Source: Anaerosomatales bacterium (GTDB lineage: Bacteria; Actinomycetota; Coriobacteriia; Anaerosomatales; SLCP01). Taken from it: 64,000 nucleotides of DNA. The position numbers and the translations under genes were made by a program. Each line of letters opens with the position of its first letter. Position 1 is the first letter of the stretch. Shown here piece after piece: positions 28,417 through 40,371 of the stretch. The DNA lies in contig JARGFT010000008.1 in the NCBI GenBank assembly GCA_029210645.1, forward strand, positions 46,728 to 110,727. The letters run 5' to 3'. The notes beneath the pieces are model-generated. The model searched no databases. It was not told where the DNA came from and saw only the letters and a list, made by a program, of their open reading frames with translations.

Positions 28417-29283
28417 TCACCAGCTCGTCGCTACGGCCGGCACCGATCGGCGGTCGGCCAGCGAGAGAGCGTCGTTGGGACATGACGCGCGACAGGTGCC
28501 GCACCCCCAGCACGACTCCTGGGCCAGCACCACCGGACCGCCGTTGCGCGGCCGGGAGAGAGCACCGAAGGGACACGCGGGCACACACGCGCCGCACGCG
28601 GTGCACTCCTCCTCGGCAAGGCGGGCCACCCACTCGCCCTTCCACATGACCTTGATGTCGTGCTTGAGCGTCAGATTCATCGCCACGCAGCCGCTGGAGA
28701 CGTCGCAGTTGCAGATGGCTGCGATGAACGGCGTCTTGAACGTCCAGATGGTGTGTGCGAGGCCCCGGCGCTCGCACTCCCGTAGTACGGCCAGCGTGCC
28801 TTCCCGGTCGAGGCGCTCGAACGACGAGACGTCGGGACCGTCGGCGTACGACGACCAGCCCTCGGCGAGGACGTCGTCGACGGGGCGCACGGTGGTGACG
28901 AGACATACGCCCTCCTCCGCCTTGCGCTGTCCGCGACAGAGGCACGGGATGCGCACGACGCTCGTAGCCATCTCGACGATCTTCTCGCACTCCTCGATCG
29001 GGACCGGCTGGCCGAAGTGGTTCTCCTGCATGTGGCTCTCGAAGCGCGCTCGCACCGGATCGGCCACCGGTCTTGGTACGAAGCGGAGCGCTGCGAGACC
29101 TGCGCGGATCTTGCGGCGGTTGTCCTCGAAATCCCCGATGAAGGAGACCACGTAGCCGCGGCGCGCGAGGTCGCTCTCGAGGTCGGCTGCGTAGTTCGCC
29201 GCCTGCAGGTACCACTTCTCGCCGTCACCGTGCTGTACGCAGAACTGGCACATGCTCGCTCCCCGGCCGCGATTCCCTTGCAT
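28417..29283 (-). CDS. 4Fe-4S ferredoxin-type oxidoreductase subunit
   Basis: C-terminal CTACGACVPACPFGAL and CWGCGTCRASCPNDAL; CxxC motifs in the N-terminal part. Confidence 0.8.
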   Translation of the reverse strand: MQGNRGRGASMCQFCVQHGDGEKWYLQAANYAADLESDLARRGYVVSFIGDFEDNRRKIRAGLAALRFVPRPVADPVRARFESHMQENHFGQPVPIEECEKIVEMATSVVRIPCLCRGQRKAEEGVCLVTTVRPVDDVLAEGWSSYADGPDVSSFERLDREGTLAVLRECERRGLAHTIWTFKTPFIAAICNCDVSSGCVAMNLTLKHDIKVMWKGEWVARLAEEECTACGACVPACPFGALSRPRNGGPVVLAQESCWGCGTCRASCPNDALSLADRRSVPAVATSW

Positions 29284-29371
29284 CTATCCTACCCCGCCGG
29301 CGTCGAGGTGCCCGCATCATACTCACCGATGCTAGAATGCGCACCACGTCAACGGGTGCCGAGGAGGACCG

Positions 29372-30769
29372 ATGAGGATCATCGTGCTGGGCGGGGGGCC
29401 GGGTGGGCATGCGGCTGCGTTCGAGGCTGCCCGTCTCGGAGCCGAGGTCGTGCTGGTCGAGCGGGAGCGCCTCGGCGGAACGTGCCTGAACTGGGGCTGC
29501 ATACCCACCAAGACAATCCTGCGCTCGGCGCACATCGTGTCCGACACGAAGCGCGCGGCCGAGTTCGGGCTCGACGTCGCGGTGGCGCGCGTGGACGTCG
29601 AGCGGCTGCGCGAGCGCAAGGAGGGCGTGGTCGACGAGCTGGTCGGCCAGGTCGAGGGCACCGCGAAGCGACTCAAGGTCCGCGTCGTCTACGGCGAAGG
29701 CCGCCTCGTCTCGCCCCGCGAGGTCGAGGTCGCGTCTGCCGAGGGCTCCGGGACCGAACGCCTCGAGGGCGACGCCGTCATCCTCGCGACCGGCTCGAAG
29801 CCCTTCCGACTCCCGAACATCGACCACGATCTGCCGGGCGTCTGGACGAGCGACGATGCGGTCTCACTCGGCAGCATCCCCGATGAGATCCTCATCATCG
29901 GCGGCGGCGTCATCGGACTCGAGTTCGCATGCGCGTACGCGGCGTTCGGGAGCGCGGTCACCGTCGTCGAGCTCATGGAACAGGTGCTGCCGGGCAACGA
30001 CCGCAGGGTCGTCAAGGCCACGCAGTCCTCGCTCGAGGAGATGGGCGTGCGCTTCTTCCTGGGCGATGCTGTCGACTCCGTCGAACAACATGGCGACCGG
30101 GTGCGTGCCATCCTGCGCAGCGGCGAAGTGCTCGAGGCTGACACCGTCATGAGCGCTCCTGGCCGTATACCCAACTCGGCCGGGTTCGGCTATCCGGAGG
30201 CCGGGATCGAGATGGACCGCGCGGCGGTCAAGGTCGACGAGCACTTCCGCACCAACGTCCCGGGCGTGTACGCCATCGGCGACCTCATCGGCGGGATGAT
30301 GCTCGCGCACGTGGCCGAGGAGGAGGGCACGGTGGCTGCGCGCAACGCCGTCGCCGAGCTGCACACGGTGGGCGCCGCCCCGCAGCTCGAGGCGGTTCGC
30401 TACGACTGCATCCCTGCGTGCGTCTACACGTTCCCCGAGGTCGCTATCGTCGGCTCTTCGCGCGACTCCGCCAAGGAGCGCGGCATCGACGCCGTTCAGG
30501 CGGTCGCGAAGTTCGCCGCCAACGGCAAGGCTCTGGGTGAGGGTGAGGCCGACGGGTTCGTGCAGCTGGTCGCTGAGAAGGGGACCGGCCGCATCGTTGG
30601 ATGTCAGATCGTCGGGCCGCACGCCGTGGAGATCGTCCACGAGGTGGCGGTTGCCATGCGCCACGGCGTCGACGTGCGGCACCTCGCCGAGACGGTCCAC
30701 GCGCATCCGACTGTCAGCGAGGTCGTGAAGTTCGCGGCACTCGACGCGGCCGGCAAGTGCGGCTGCTGA
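29372..30769 (+). CDS. lpdA: Dihydrolipoyl dehydrogenase family flavoprotein
   Basis: GGGPGGHAAAFEAARLGAEVVLVE, GGTCLNWGCIPTK redox motif, AHPTVSE. Confidence 0.93.
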   Translation: MRIIVLGGGPGGHAAAFEAARLGAEVVLVERERLGGTCLNWGCIPTKTILRSAHIVSDTKRAAEFGLDVAVARVDVERLRERKEGVVDELVGQVEGTAKRLKVRVVYGEGRLVSPREVEVASAEGSGTERLEGDAVILATGSKPFRLPNIDHDLPGVWTSDDAVSLGSIPDEILIIGGGVIGLEFACAYAAFGSAVTVVELMEQVLPGNDRRVVKATQSSLEEMGVRFFLGDAVDSVEQHGDRVRAILRSGEVLEADTVMSAPGRIPNSAGFGYPEAGIEMDRAAVKVDEHFRTNVPGVYAIGDLIGGMMLAHVAEEEGTVAARNAVAELHTVGAAPQLEAVRYDCIPACVYTFPEVAIVGSSRDSAKERGIDAVQAVAKFAANGKALGEGEADGFVQLVAEKGTGRIVGCQIVGPHAVEIVHEVAVAMRHGVDVRHLAETVHAHPTVSEVVKFAALDAAGKCGC

Positions 30770-30790
30770 GAGACGGGACCTGCGGTCGGC

Positions 30791-31687
30791 ATGACCTACG
30801 CACACGGAACGAAACAGGAGCGCCTTCCCGAGTGGTTGCGGCGCCCGATCGCCACCCCCGGGCGCGCCACCGCGGTCGAGGGGCTCCTCGGCGAGCTGCG
30901 CCTGAACACGGTGTGCCAGAGCGCCAAGTGCCCGAACCGGGGGGAGTGCTACGCGAGCGGCACCGCGACGTTCCTCATCATGGGCGACGCCTGTACCCGC
31001 GGCTGCCGCTTCTGCGCGGTCGAGACCCGCGTACCGGCGCCGCTCGATGCGGGCGAGCCGGCGCGCGTGGCCGAGGCGGCGAGGCGCATGGGGCTGGCGC
31101 ACGTCGTCGTCACCACGGTGACCCGCGACGACCTGCCAGACGGCGGGGCGGCGCACTTCGTCGCGGTCATCGAGGCGCTGCGCGAGGCGGTCCCGGATGC
31201 GACGGTCGAGGTGCTGACGAGCGACTTCGCCGGCAACACCTCGAGCATCGACGCCGTCACCGACGCCCGTCCCGACGTCTTCAACCACAATCTGGAAACG
31301 GTACCGCGCCTCTACCCGGAGGTGCGACCGGGGGCGGAGTACCGCCGCAGTCTCGGCGTGCTCGCGCGCGTGAAGGAACGGTGCGCCGAGGCCGACGCAC
31401 CCCCGCTGCCCACCAAGTCGGGGCTCATGCTCGGCCTGGGGGAGACGCCGGAAGAGGTCGTGGCGGTCATGCGCGATCTGCGCGAGGCGGGATGCGACTT
31501 GCTCACCCTCGGCCAGTACCTGAGGCCGAGCCCGGCGCACCTGCCGGTGGCCGAGTTCGTCGAACCCGCGGTTTTCGAGGAGCTGGCACGGGAGGGGCGC
31601 GCGCTCGGCTTCTCTGCGGTCGAGTCAGCACCGTTCGTGCGTTCGAGTTACCACGCCAAGGAACTCGCGGACCGGGCGTCCGAGTGA
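30791..31687 (+). CDS. lipA: Lipoyl synthase
   Basis: [29 protein letters not shown] radical [31 protein letters not shown]. Confidence 0.96.
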   Translation: MTYAHGTKQERLPEWLRRPIATPGRATAVEGLLGELRLNTVCQSAKCPNRGECYASGTATFLIMGDACTRGCRFCAVETRVPAPLDAGEPARVAEAARRMGLAHVVVTTVTRDDLPDGGAAHFVAVIEALREAVPDATVEVLTSDFAGNTSSIDAVTDARPDVFNHNLETVPRLYPEVRPGAEYRRSLGVLARVKERCAEADAPPLPTKSGLMLGLGETPEEVVAVMRDLREAGCDLLTLGQYLRPSPAHLPVAEFVEPAVFEELAREGRALGFSAVESAPFVRSSYHAKELADRASE

Positions 31688-31708
31688 GTCAGCGTCCTGC
31701 GGGGCGAG

Positions 31709-32764
31709 CTAGCGGTCGGCTTCGGTCCCCGTGACCAGCACCGGCCACCCCGCGCGGTCCCGACCGCTGTTCTTGGCCTCGTACAGACTCGAGTCGGCTC
31801 CGGCCAGCAGCGCATCGATCGCACGCTCGGAGTAGGCGCCGCGCGGAGAGAGGACTGCCCCGCCCACGCTGACCCTCAAGGGGACCGGCGCGCCGTCCCA
31901 GTTCGGGCAGTGGATGTCCCGGACGCTGCTCAGGATGCGTTGCGCGAGCGCCGTGTACTCCTCGGCGTCGGTCTCCGGAGCGACGATGGCGAACTCGTCA
32001 CCCCCGTAGCGTGCGATGAGGTCGCTGCGGCGTGTCGAGTCCCGCAGCGCTCCGGCGATGCACTCGAGCGCGTAGTCGCCCACCGCGTGGCCGTGTTCGT
32101 CGTTCACGCGCTTGAACTCGTCGACGTCGACCAGGAGCACCATCAGCGGGCGCTCGTACCGGTGTGCCCAGGAGATCCACTGCTTGAGGTGCGAGATCAG
32201 TCCACGGCGGTTGAAGAGCCCGGTGAGCGGGTCGTGCGTTGCGTACGCGGCCAGCGTGACGTTGTCGCGCAGCGCGCGCTTCAAGACGCGGGCGAGGAAG
32301 CGGGCGAGCGGATCGGCGCTCTGATTGCGCTCGATCGCCCCGACGAGCTGCTCGACGTGGCGCGCGTACGCCTCGCGGTGGTGACCGGTCCGGCCCGGCT
32401 CGGTGAGCTCGAGGAGCTCTGCGAAGACCGGGTCGAGCATGAAGAACTCGAGGTGCGCCGCGAGTTCGACCATCTGGGCGGGCGTGAGTGCGGACAGGTC
32501 GTCGGGGAGCGAACTCAGAACGTCGTCGCGTACCTGACGGAGGTCCTGCAGGAGGTTCTCGGGGTCGTTGACTACATCGGGAATGAGTCCCTGGTCCCAG
32601 GCGTCGAGCAGCTCCTGCCACCATATGACGTGGGACTCCTCCTCGTGAGCGAGCTGATCGAAGACGCTTGCGAGGTCCTCGTCGCTGCAGTGTTCCGACA
32701 GGGCCCGGTACGTTGTTACCGCGAGCGAATCGAGCTCGACACAGGTGGCGAGTATCTCCCGCAT
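31709..32764 (-). CDS. Diguanylate cyclase with N-terminal ferritin/rubrerythrin-like domain
   Basis: VELDSLAVTTYRALSEHC..LAHEEESHVIWWQELL at the N-terminus; GGDEF core RYGGDEFAIV. Confidence 0.8.
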   Translation of the reverse strand: MREILATCVELDSLAVTTYRALSEHCSDEDLASVFDQLAHEEESHVIWWQELLDAWDQGLIPDVVNDPENLLQDLRQVRDDVLSSLPDDLSALTPAQMVELAAHLEFFMLDPVFAELLELTEPGRTGHHREAYARHVEQLVGAIERNQSADPLARFLARVLKRALRDNVTLAAYATHDPLTGLFNRRGLISHLKQWISWAHRYERPLMVLLVDVDEFKRVNDEHGHAVGDYALECIAGALRDSTRRSDLIARYGGDEFAIVAPETDAEEYTALAQRILSSVRDIHCPNWDGAPVPLRVSVGGAVLSPRGAYSERAIDALLAGADSSLYEAKNSGRDRAGWPVLVTGTEADR

Positions 32765-32921
32765 GGAAGTCCCCCGATCGGCAGTGTGCCCTCGTTCGAC
32801 TATACCGCTCAGATGGTTGCTTCTGCCAGAAGGCCGCAGATCCGCAGCCCGGCCGCACCAGAGGAGGCCGCGTCCCTCGCGCCCGCTTGCGCCCCGGACC
32901 CGGCGCGGCGAAGATGGAGAC

Positions 32922-33659
32922 ATGACATTCGAGCCGCGTACATACCGCCGTACTGCCCAGCCTGCAGGGCTCGTCTGCTTCGAGGTTGCGATCAAGGAGA
33001 CAGACCTTCAGGTGTGTGCCGCACGCGACCTGACGGACCTTGCTGAGGACCTCGTCGTCCGAGCGCGATGGGAGATCGAGGGTTTCATCCGGGCCCACCC
33101 CTACTTCCGGGAGACGCTCACGCCCATCGATGTCCCCGAGTCGGCGCCGGAGATCGTTCGCCGAATGGCCGAGGCGGGGCGTATCGCCAGGGTGGGCCCG
33201 ATGGCTGCCGTTGCCGGAGCGATCGCCGAGTACGTCGCCAGGGGACTCGCGGAGGTTTCCAGCGAGGTCATCGTCGAGAACGGCGGCGATATCTATCTCA
33301 TGGGGACCGAGGACCGGACGGTCGCGCTCTGGGCCGGCGATCACGGGGTGAAGGGCCTGGGCCTCACGGTCCGGGGCGGACTGCAGCCCGTGGCGGTATG
33401 CACGTCCTCGGGTATGGTGGGCCACTCGGAGTCGTTCGGTGCGGCAGACGCGGTCACCGTGCTTGCGCGCAACGGCGCGCTGGCCGACGCGGTGGCCACG
33501 GCGCTGGCGAACCGCATTCGCGAACCGGAGGACGTCGAGCGTGCCGTCGAGGCGGCGCGTCACATCCACGGCGTGCTCGGTGTGCTCGCCACGGTGGAAG
33601 GACATCTCGGTGCGTGGGGTAACGTGCACCTCGTTTCCCTGCCAGATCAGGTCTCGTGA
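32922..33659 (+). CDS. UPF0280 family protein
   Basis: AEYVARGLAEVSSEVIVENGGDIYLMG..CTSSGMVGHSESFGAADAVTVLA. Confidence 0.8.
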   Translation: MTFEPRTYRRTAQPAGLVCFEVAIKETDLQVCAARDLTDLAEDLVVRARWEIEGFIRAHPYFRETLTPIDVPESAPEIVRRMAEAGRIARVGPMAAVAGAIAEYVARGLAEVSSEVIVENGGDIYLMGTEDRTVALWAGDHGVKGLGLTVRGGLQPVAVCTSSGMVGHSESFGAADAVTVLARNGALADAVATALANRIREPEDVERAVEAARHIHGVLGVLATVEGHLGAWGNVHLVSLPDQVS

Positions 33660-33671
33660 AGGGTGGGTGGT

Positions 33672-33965
33672 ATGGACAGCATCGATGAGCTGGACATGTA
33701 CGAAGCGGAGAAACGTCTTGCGCTCTACAACGAGTACCGTGAGGCCGCGCGCATCTTCACCTACTACATCGAGACCGAGCTACGGGCCTATCTCGCCAAC
33801 GACGTGACCGTCGAGCCGCACCCGGCCGAGGGCGGGATCTACTTCAAGGTGACCCTGACCGACGTGTGGATCTACGAGGCCGAGCGGCTGAACCGCTTCG
33901 TGCCGGAGACCGTCATCTACTCGATGGGTGATGTGCACGTGCAGCGTCTCAAGACCGACGAGTAG
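33672..33965 (+). CDS. DUF2469 family protein
   Basis: LDMYEAEKRLALYNEYREAARIFTYYIETELRAYLANDVTV resembles actinobacterial DUF2469. Confidence 0.8.
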   Translation: MDSIDELDMYEAEKRLALYNEYREAARIFTYYIETELRAYLANDVTVEPHPAEGGIYFKVTLTDVWIYEAERLNRFVPETVIYSMGDVHVQRLKTDE

Positions 33966-36119
<2,154 letters not shown>

Positions 36120-36124
36120 CCGCC

Positions 36125-37096
36125 GTGGCTTCGACGCGCATACCGCTCTCCCTCGACCCGTCACGCTGCGACCGATGCGGTCGCTGCACCACCGCGTGCG
36201 CCGCGGGGGCCTTGCGTGTCGGGGCGACCTACATCTACGTTGACTGGAAGTCCTGCGACGGTTGTCTCGAGTGCGCGAAAGTGTGCGATGCAGGAGCGAT
36301 CACCGGGCGCGGGGCGCCGGAGGCACCGGCCGTGCCGGAGCGCCGCCCCGCGACTGTATCCGCACCCCCGACGGTCCGTCCGACCGCATCCGCTCCCGAG
36401 TGGACGCTGCTCGAGGCCTGGGCGCTGCTCGCCGCACTCATCGCGGCCTTCCTCGGCAAGGACGCGCTCCTGACGAGCGACGCTCTGCTGGGTCTGCCCG
36501 GGGATACGCAGGTCTTTGCACGTGTGGCCGTGCTGTTCAGCTTCTATGCGATCCAGGCGGCGCTCCTCTGGCTGCTCGCGTGGCGGCGTGGCCTGAGCGT
36601 ACTCGACGCGTATCGCCTTCGTGCTGCCGACGTGCCGTGGAACGCGCGGCTCGCCTCGGCCGGTCTGGTTGTCGGGTTGCTCGTGGCGGTGCGTCTCGGC
36701 GCGTGGGGCTACGGAGCGTTCGCGCAGGAGATGGGCTGGACTCCGCCGGCGCGCGAGGTGGGCGACCTGACGGAGATCTTCGGGCCCACGGTCTGGGGTC
36801 TGCTCCTCTCGGTGGTGCTCGTGGTGATCGTCGCACCGCTGGTCGAAGAGGTGGTCTTCCGCGGGGTCCTGCAGGGCGCGTTCGCCGGTCGTGTGGACTG
36901 GCGCATCGCTATCGCTCTGTCGGCAGCGCTCTTCGCCCTCTACCACTTCACGCCCTGGCTGTTCCTCCCGCTCTTCGCGCTCGGAGCAGCGTGCGGGTGG
37001 CTGGCGCACACGCGCCGGAGTCTGCTCCCCGCCATCTCGCTACACGGCGCCTACAACGTGCTCCCGGTGGTCATCGCGTTCTGGATGGTGTGGTAG
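36125..37096 (+). CDS. [4Fe-4S] ferredoxin - CPBP/Abi intramembrane metalloprotease fusion
   Basis: CDRCGRCTTACAAGAL and CDGCLECAKVCDAGAI, then TMs and EEVVFRGVLQG, FALYHFTPW, HGAYN (CPBP motifs). Confidence 0.82.
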   Translation: MASTRIPLSLDPSRCDRCGRCTTACAAGALRVGATYIYVDWKSCDGCLECAKVCDAGAITGRGAPEAPAVPERRPATVSAPPTVRPTASAPEWTLLEAWALLAALIAAFLGKDALLTSDALLGLPGDTQVFARVAVLFSFYAIQAALLWLLAWRRGLSVLDAYRLRAADVPWNARLASAGLVVGLLVAVRLGAWGYGAFAQEMGWTPPAREVGDLTEIFGPTVWGLLLSVVLVVIVAPLVEEVVFRGVLQGAFAGRVDWRIAIALSAALFALYHFTPWLFLPLFALGAACGWLAHTRRSLLPAISLHGAYNVLPVVIAFWMVW

Positions 37097-37224
37097 GTCA
37101 GGATCCGGTATGAGCCTGGATCGATGCCGGGTGCATGCTCACCGAACACGTCGTCGTGCAGAGAGGTGGAATCGGGAGGGGCTCCAGAATCGTGTCGTCG
37201 GAGGGGTCGTGGGCGACGTCGCCG

Positions 37225-37330
37225 GTGACCTCGTCCGTGACCCACGTGACATCGCGGGTGACCCCCCGAGGGGTCATCGGTGACGTCACCCGGGTCGCCC
37301 GCGATGTCACCCGCAGCCTCGCCGGTGACC
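37225..37330. repeat. Cluster of GTGAC half-sites with nested inverted repeats
   Basis: Eight GTGAC/GTCAC copies; 19-bp dyad 37246-37264 / 37292-37310 with one mismatch; perfect palindrome GGTGACGTCACC at 37279-37290. Confidence 0.7.
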
Positions 37331-37462
37331 CCCATCCGGACGGTATCTGGAGACCCCCTGACCCCCGACTCCCGGGTGCGGGCGACATTCGGTCAGGAGG
37401 GCAGCGCACCGAGACGGGCCTCGTCACTTAGTGCGGCCCACGGAAGCGGGGAGGGCGGCACC

Positions 37463-37918
37463 ATGACGACCAGACACGCACGGCGCACCACGTATCTGGA
37501 GATGCTGGAGATACTGGGCGGGTCCGCCGCTGACGGGCCGCCGCCCGACGATTACGAACGATTCCAGGCGGCGATGGGCACGCGGCGCAACCCCCGCAAC
37601 GGGGCTCCGATGCCATATACACAAGAGGAACGCGCATCCTTGCTGAGACGCGTCTTCGCTGATTACCTCACCCGCCACCCGGAGATGGCCGCGAGCGCCC
37701 GTGGCCAGTCCTGCGCCCGGCTCAAGGTGCGCTTTCCGCGCACGCTCTACTCCGAGATCGGTGTCGCAGCGCAGGCGGACGGGAGCAGTATGAACACGTT
37801 CGTCGTCGCGGCATGCGCCGCCTATCTCGGCAGGCGGGGAGTCTCAGGCTCGCGGCTTCTCGACCCCGGAAGCTCCTCCGAGGATCCGTTGGCAGCTTTC
37901 GACTGGACCGAGCGGTAG
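37463..37918 (+). CDS. Ribbon-helix-helix-like DNA-binding protein
   Basis: LKVRFPRTLYSEIGVAAQADGSSMNTFVVAACAAYLGRR resembles RHH (HicB/Arc-like). Confidence 0.6.
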   Translation: MTTRHARRTTYLEMLEILGGSAADGPPPDDYERFQAAMGTRRNPRNGAPMPYTQEERASLLRRVFADYLTRHPEMAASARGQSCARLKVRFPRTLYSEIGVAAQADGSSMNTFVVAACAAYLGRRGVSGSRLLDPGSSSEDPLAAFDWTER

Positions 37919-38028
37919 AAACGTGACGCGACCCGGCGCACGCCGGCTCCGCCCTCCCGGCCTCCTCGGGTATCATGAAGCACGTTGCCGCCCGCACGCG
38001 CCAAGACCACACCCCGGAGGGCCTACCC

Positions 38029-38331
38029 ATGTCCATCTCCGAAGCACAGGTACGCCACGTCGCGCTGCTCGCGCGGCTCAAGCTCACCGACGAGGAGGTT
38101 GCCCGCCTCGGCGACGATCTGAACTCGATCCTCGGCCACATCGACACCATCCGGCAGCTCGATCTGGCCGATGTGCCGCCGACCGCCCACGCCCTCGACG
38201 TCGTCAACGAGACCCGTGCCGACGAGGTCAGGCCGTGTCTATCGCGTGAAGAGGCGCTCGCTAACGGGCCCGAGGTGGCGGAAGGTGCGTTCGTGATCCC
38301 GCGCATCGTAGGCGGGGGTGACGCGTCATGA
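38029..38331 (+). CDS. gatC: Asp-tRNA(Asn)/Glu-tRNA(Gln) amidotransferase subunit C
   Basis: ISEAQVRHVALLARLKLTDEEVARLGDDLNSILGHIDTIRQLD. Confidence 0.94.
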   Translation: MSISEAQVRHVALLARLKLTDEEVARLGDDLNSILGHIDTIRQLDLADVPPTAHALDVVNETRADEVRPCLSREEALANGPEVAEGAFVIPRIVGGGDAS

Positions 38332-39809
38332 TCGACGTCTCCCGGCTCACCGCCACGCAGATCCGCGACGGCATCGCCGACCGCCTCTTCACCGCCCGCG
38401 AGGTCGCCGAGGCCGCGCTCGGCCGCATCGAGGCGCTCGACGGCCAGGTGCATGCCTTCAACCAGGTGACCGCAGAGCTTGCGTACGCGGCCGCCGAACG
38501 TATCGACGACGCCGTGAGGTCCGATGTGGTCCTCCCGCCGCTTGCCGGGGTGCCGGTGGCAGTCAAGGACAACATGAACCTGCTCGGCACCCGGACCACC
38601 TGCAGCTCGCGCATCCTCGAGAACTACGAGAGCGCCTACGACTGCACCGCAGTGCGCCGCCTGCTCGATGCCGGGGCGCTACCCGTGGGCAAGTGCAACA
38701 TGGACGAGTTCGCGTTCGGCTCGTCGACCGAGAACTCGACGTTCGGCCCCACCCACAACCCGTGGGACCTCGAGCGGGTGCCCGGCGGCTCCTCGGGCGG
38801 CTCGGCGGCCGCGGTCTCGGCCGGCATGGCCACCATCAGTCTCGGCTCGGACACCGGCGGCTCGATCCGCCAGCCCGGTTCGCTCACGGGAACCGTCGCG
38901 CTCAAACCCACCTACGGGCGCGTGTCGCGCTACGGGTGCGTCGCGTTCGCATCGAGTCTCGACCAGATCGGTCCGTTCGCCAAGACGGTGGGGGAGTGCG
39001 CACTCGCGCTCAACGCCATCTCGGGCAAGGACCCCATGGATGCGACCAGCGTCGACCGCCCGGCCGAGGACTTCACCGCCACGCTCGCTGAGGGCATCGC
39101 GGGCCTGCGCGTGGGTATCGTGACCGATCTGCTCGAAGCCGAGGGATGCGAGGGCGCGGTCCGCGACAGCGTCCGCTCCGCCGCCGAGACCTTCGCCGCG
39201 CTCGGCGCCGAGGTCGGCGAAGTCGAGCTGCCGAGCACCGCGCACGGCCTTTCGGCCTACTACATCATCGGACCTGCCGAGGCGAGCTCGAACCTGGCCC
39301 GTTTCGACGGAATCCGCTACGGGCACCGCGTGGGCGACGCCGACGACGTCCTCGACCTCTACATGCGCTCGCGCGCCGAGGGTTTCGGGCCGGAGACCAT
39401 CCGCCGCGTCATGCTCGGCACCTACGCGCTGTCCGCCGGCTACTACGATGCGTACTACGGTCAGGCCCAGAAGGCACGTACGCTGATCAAACGCGACTTC
39501 GAGTCCGCCTTCGAGCGCTTCGACGTCCTGCTCACGCCCACCTCACCCACGGTCGCATTCAAGATCGGCGAACGGGCGAGCGATCCGCTCGCGATGTACC
39601 TCTCCGACGTCTACACCATCCCGGTCAACCTCGCCGGCAACTGCGCAGTGAGCGTGCCGGGCGGACTCTGCCCCACCAGCCGGCTTCCCATCGGCCTGCA
39701 GATCATCGGCACGCACTTCGCCGAGTCGACCGTGCTGCGAGCCGCCGCGGCGTTCGAGGCCGCGCTCGGGTTCGACCCCACGCCGCCGCTCGTTCGCGAT
39801 GTGCAGTAG
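38328..39809 (+). CDS. gatA: Asp-tRNA(Asn)/Glu-tRNA(Gln) amidotransferase subunit A
   Basis: GVPVAVKDNMNL..VPGGSSGGSAAAVSAGMATISLGSDTGGSIRQP amidase signature. Confidence 0.96.
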   Translation: MIDVSRLTATQIRDGIADRLFTAREVAEAALGRIEALDGQVHAFNQVTAELAYAAAERIDDAVRSDVVLPPLAGVPVAVKDNMNLLGTRTTCSSRILENYESAYDCTAVRRLLDAGALPVGKCNMDEFAFGSSTENSTFGPTHNPWDLERVPGGSSGGSAAAVSAGMATISLGSDTGGSIRQPGSLTGTVALKPTYGRVSRYGCVAFASSLDQIGPFAKTVGECALALNAISGKDPMDATSVDRPAEDFTATLAEGIAGLRVGIVTDLLEAEGCEGAVRDSVRSAAETFAALGAEVGEVELPSTAHGLSAYYIIGPAEASSNLARFDGIRYGHRVGDADDVLDLYMRSRAEGFGPETIRRVMLGTYALSAGYYDAYYGQAQKARTLIKRDFESAFERFDVLLTPTSPTVAFKIGERASDPLAMYLSDVYTIPVNLAGNCAVSVPGGLCPTSRLPIGLQIIGTHFAESTVLRAAAAFEAALGFDPTPPLVRDVQ

Positions 39810-39841
39810 GGGCACGCCGAACCGGACCCCTTAGCGTTGCG

Positions 39842-39877
39842 TCGAGTTAGTGAGAACGATCGTTCCCGCTAACTCGA
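39842..39877. repeat. 36-bp interspersed palindromic repeat, copy 1
   Basis: TCGAGTTAGTGAGAACGATCGTTCCCGCTAACTCGA. Confidence 0.9.
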
Positions 39878-39990
39878 GCCGACAGGGCGCCCCCCGCTCC
39901 CCGGCGGCAACTCCTGCGTTGGCACGGCGCCGTTCAGTGGAATACATACAGAGAACTGCTTCGACTGCCGATCCTGAGGAGGGACCCGAC

Positions 39991-40371
39991 GTGACTGAGC
40001 ACGACACCGAGAAGGACCAGCCCAAGAAGTCAGTCGATGTTGAGACCGGGCTCGTCGAGAAGGCGTTCCTCATGGGTCTCGGCGCGGCGTTCTTCGCCAA
40101 GGACAAGGCTGAAGAGCTGGCCGATGAGCTCGTGAAGCGCGGCAAGATCAGCCGCGAGGACTCGGACTCATTTACCGGCAGGCTCGTCGACCAGGCGGAC
40201 AGCGCCGCAGAGTCCGCGCAGAAGACCGTCTCCGAGGAGACCGCCAAGGTCGTCCAGCGCATGGGCCTGGCATCGAAGGCCGATCTGGACCGGCTCGAGT
40301 CGGAGCTCGCTGAGATCAAGGCGCTCATCGCCTCGATGAAGCCCGTCGGGGGCGGGCCCGCAGAGTCGTGA
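39991..40371 (+). CDS. Phasin-like / PHA-regulatory-type protein
   Basis: VEKAFLMGLGAAFFAKDKAEELADELVKRGKISREDS..LESELAEIKALI; precedes AarF/UbiB gene. Confidence 0.65.
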   Translation: MTEHDTEKDQPKKSVDVETGLVEKAFLMGLGAAFFAKDKAEELADELVKRGKISREDSDSFTGRLVDQADSAAESAQKTVSEETAKVVQRMGLASKADLDRLESELAEIKALIASMKPVGGGPAES

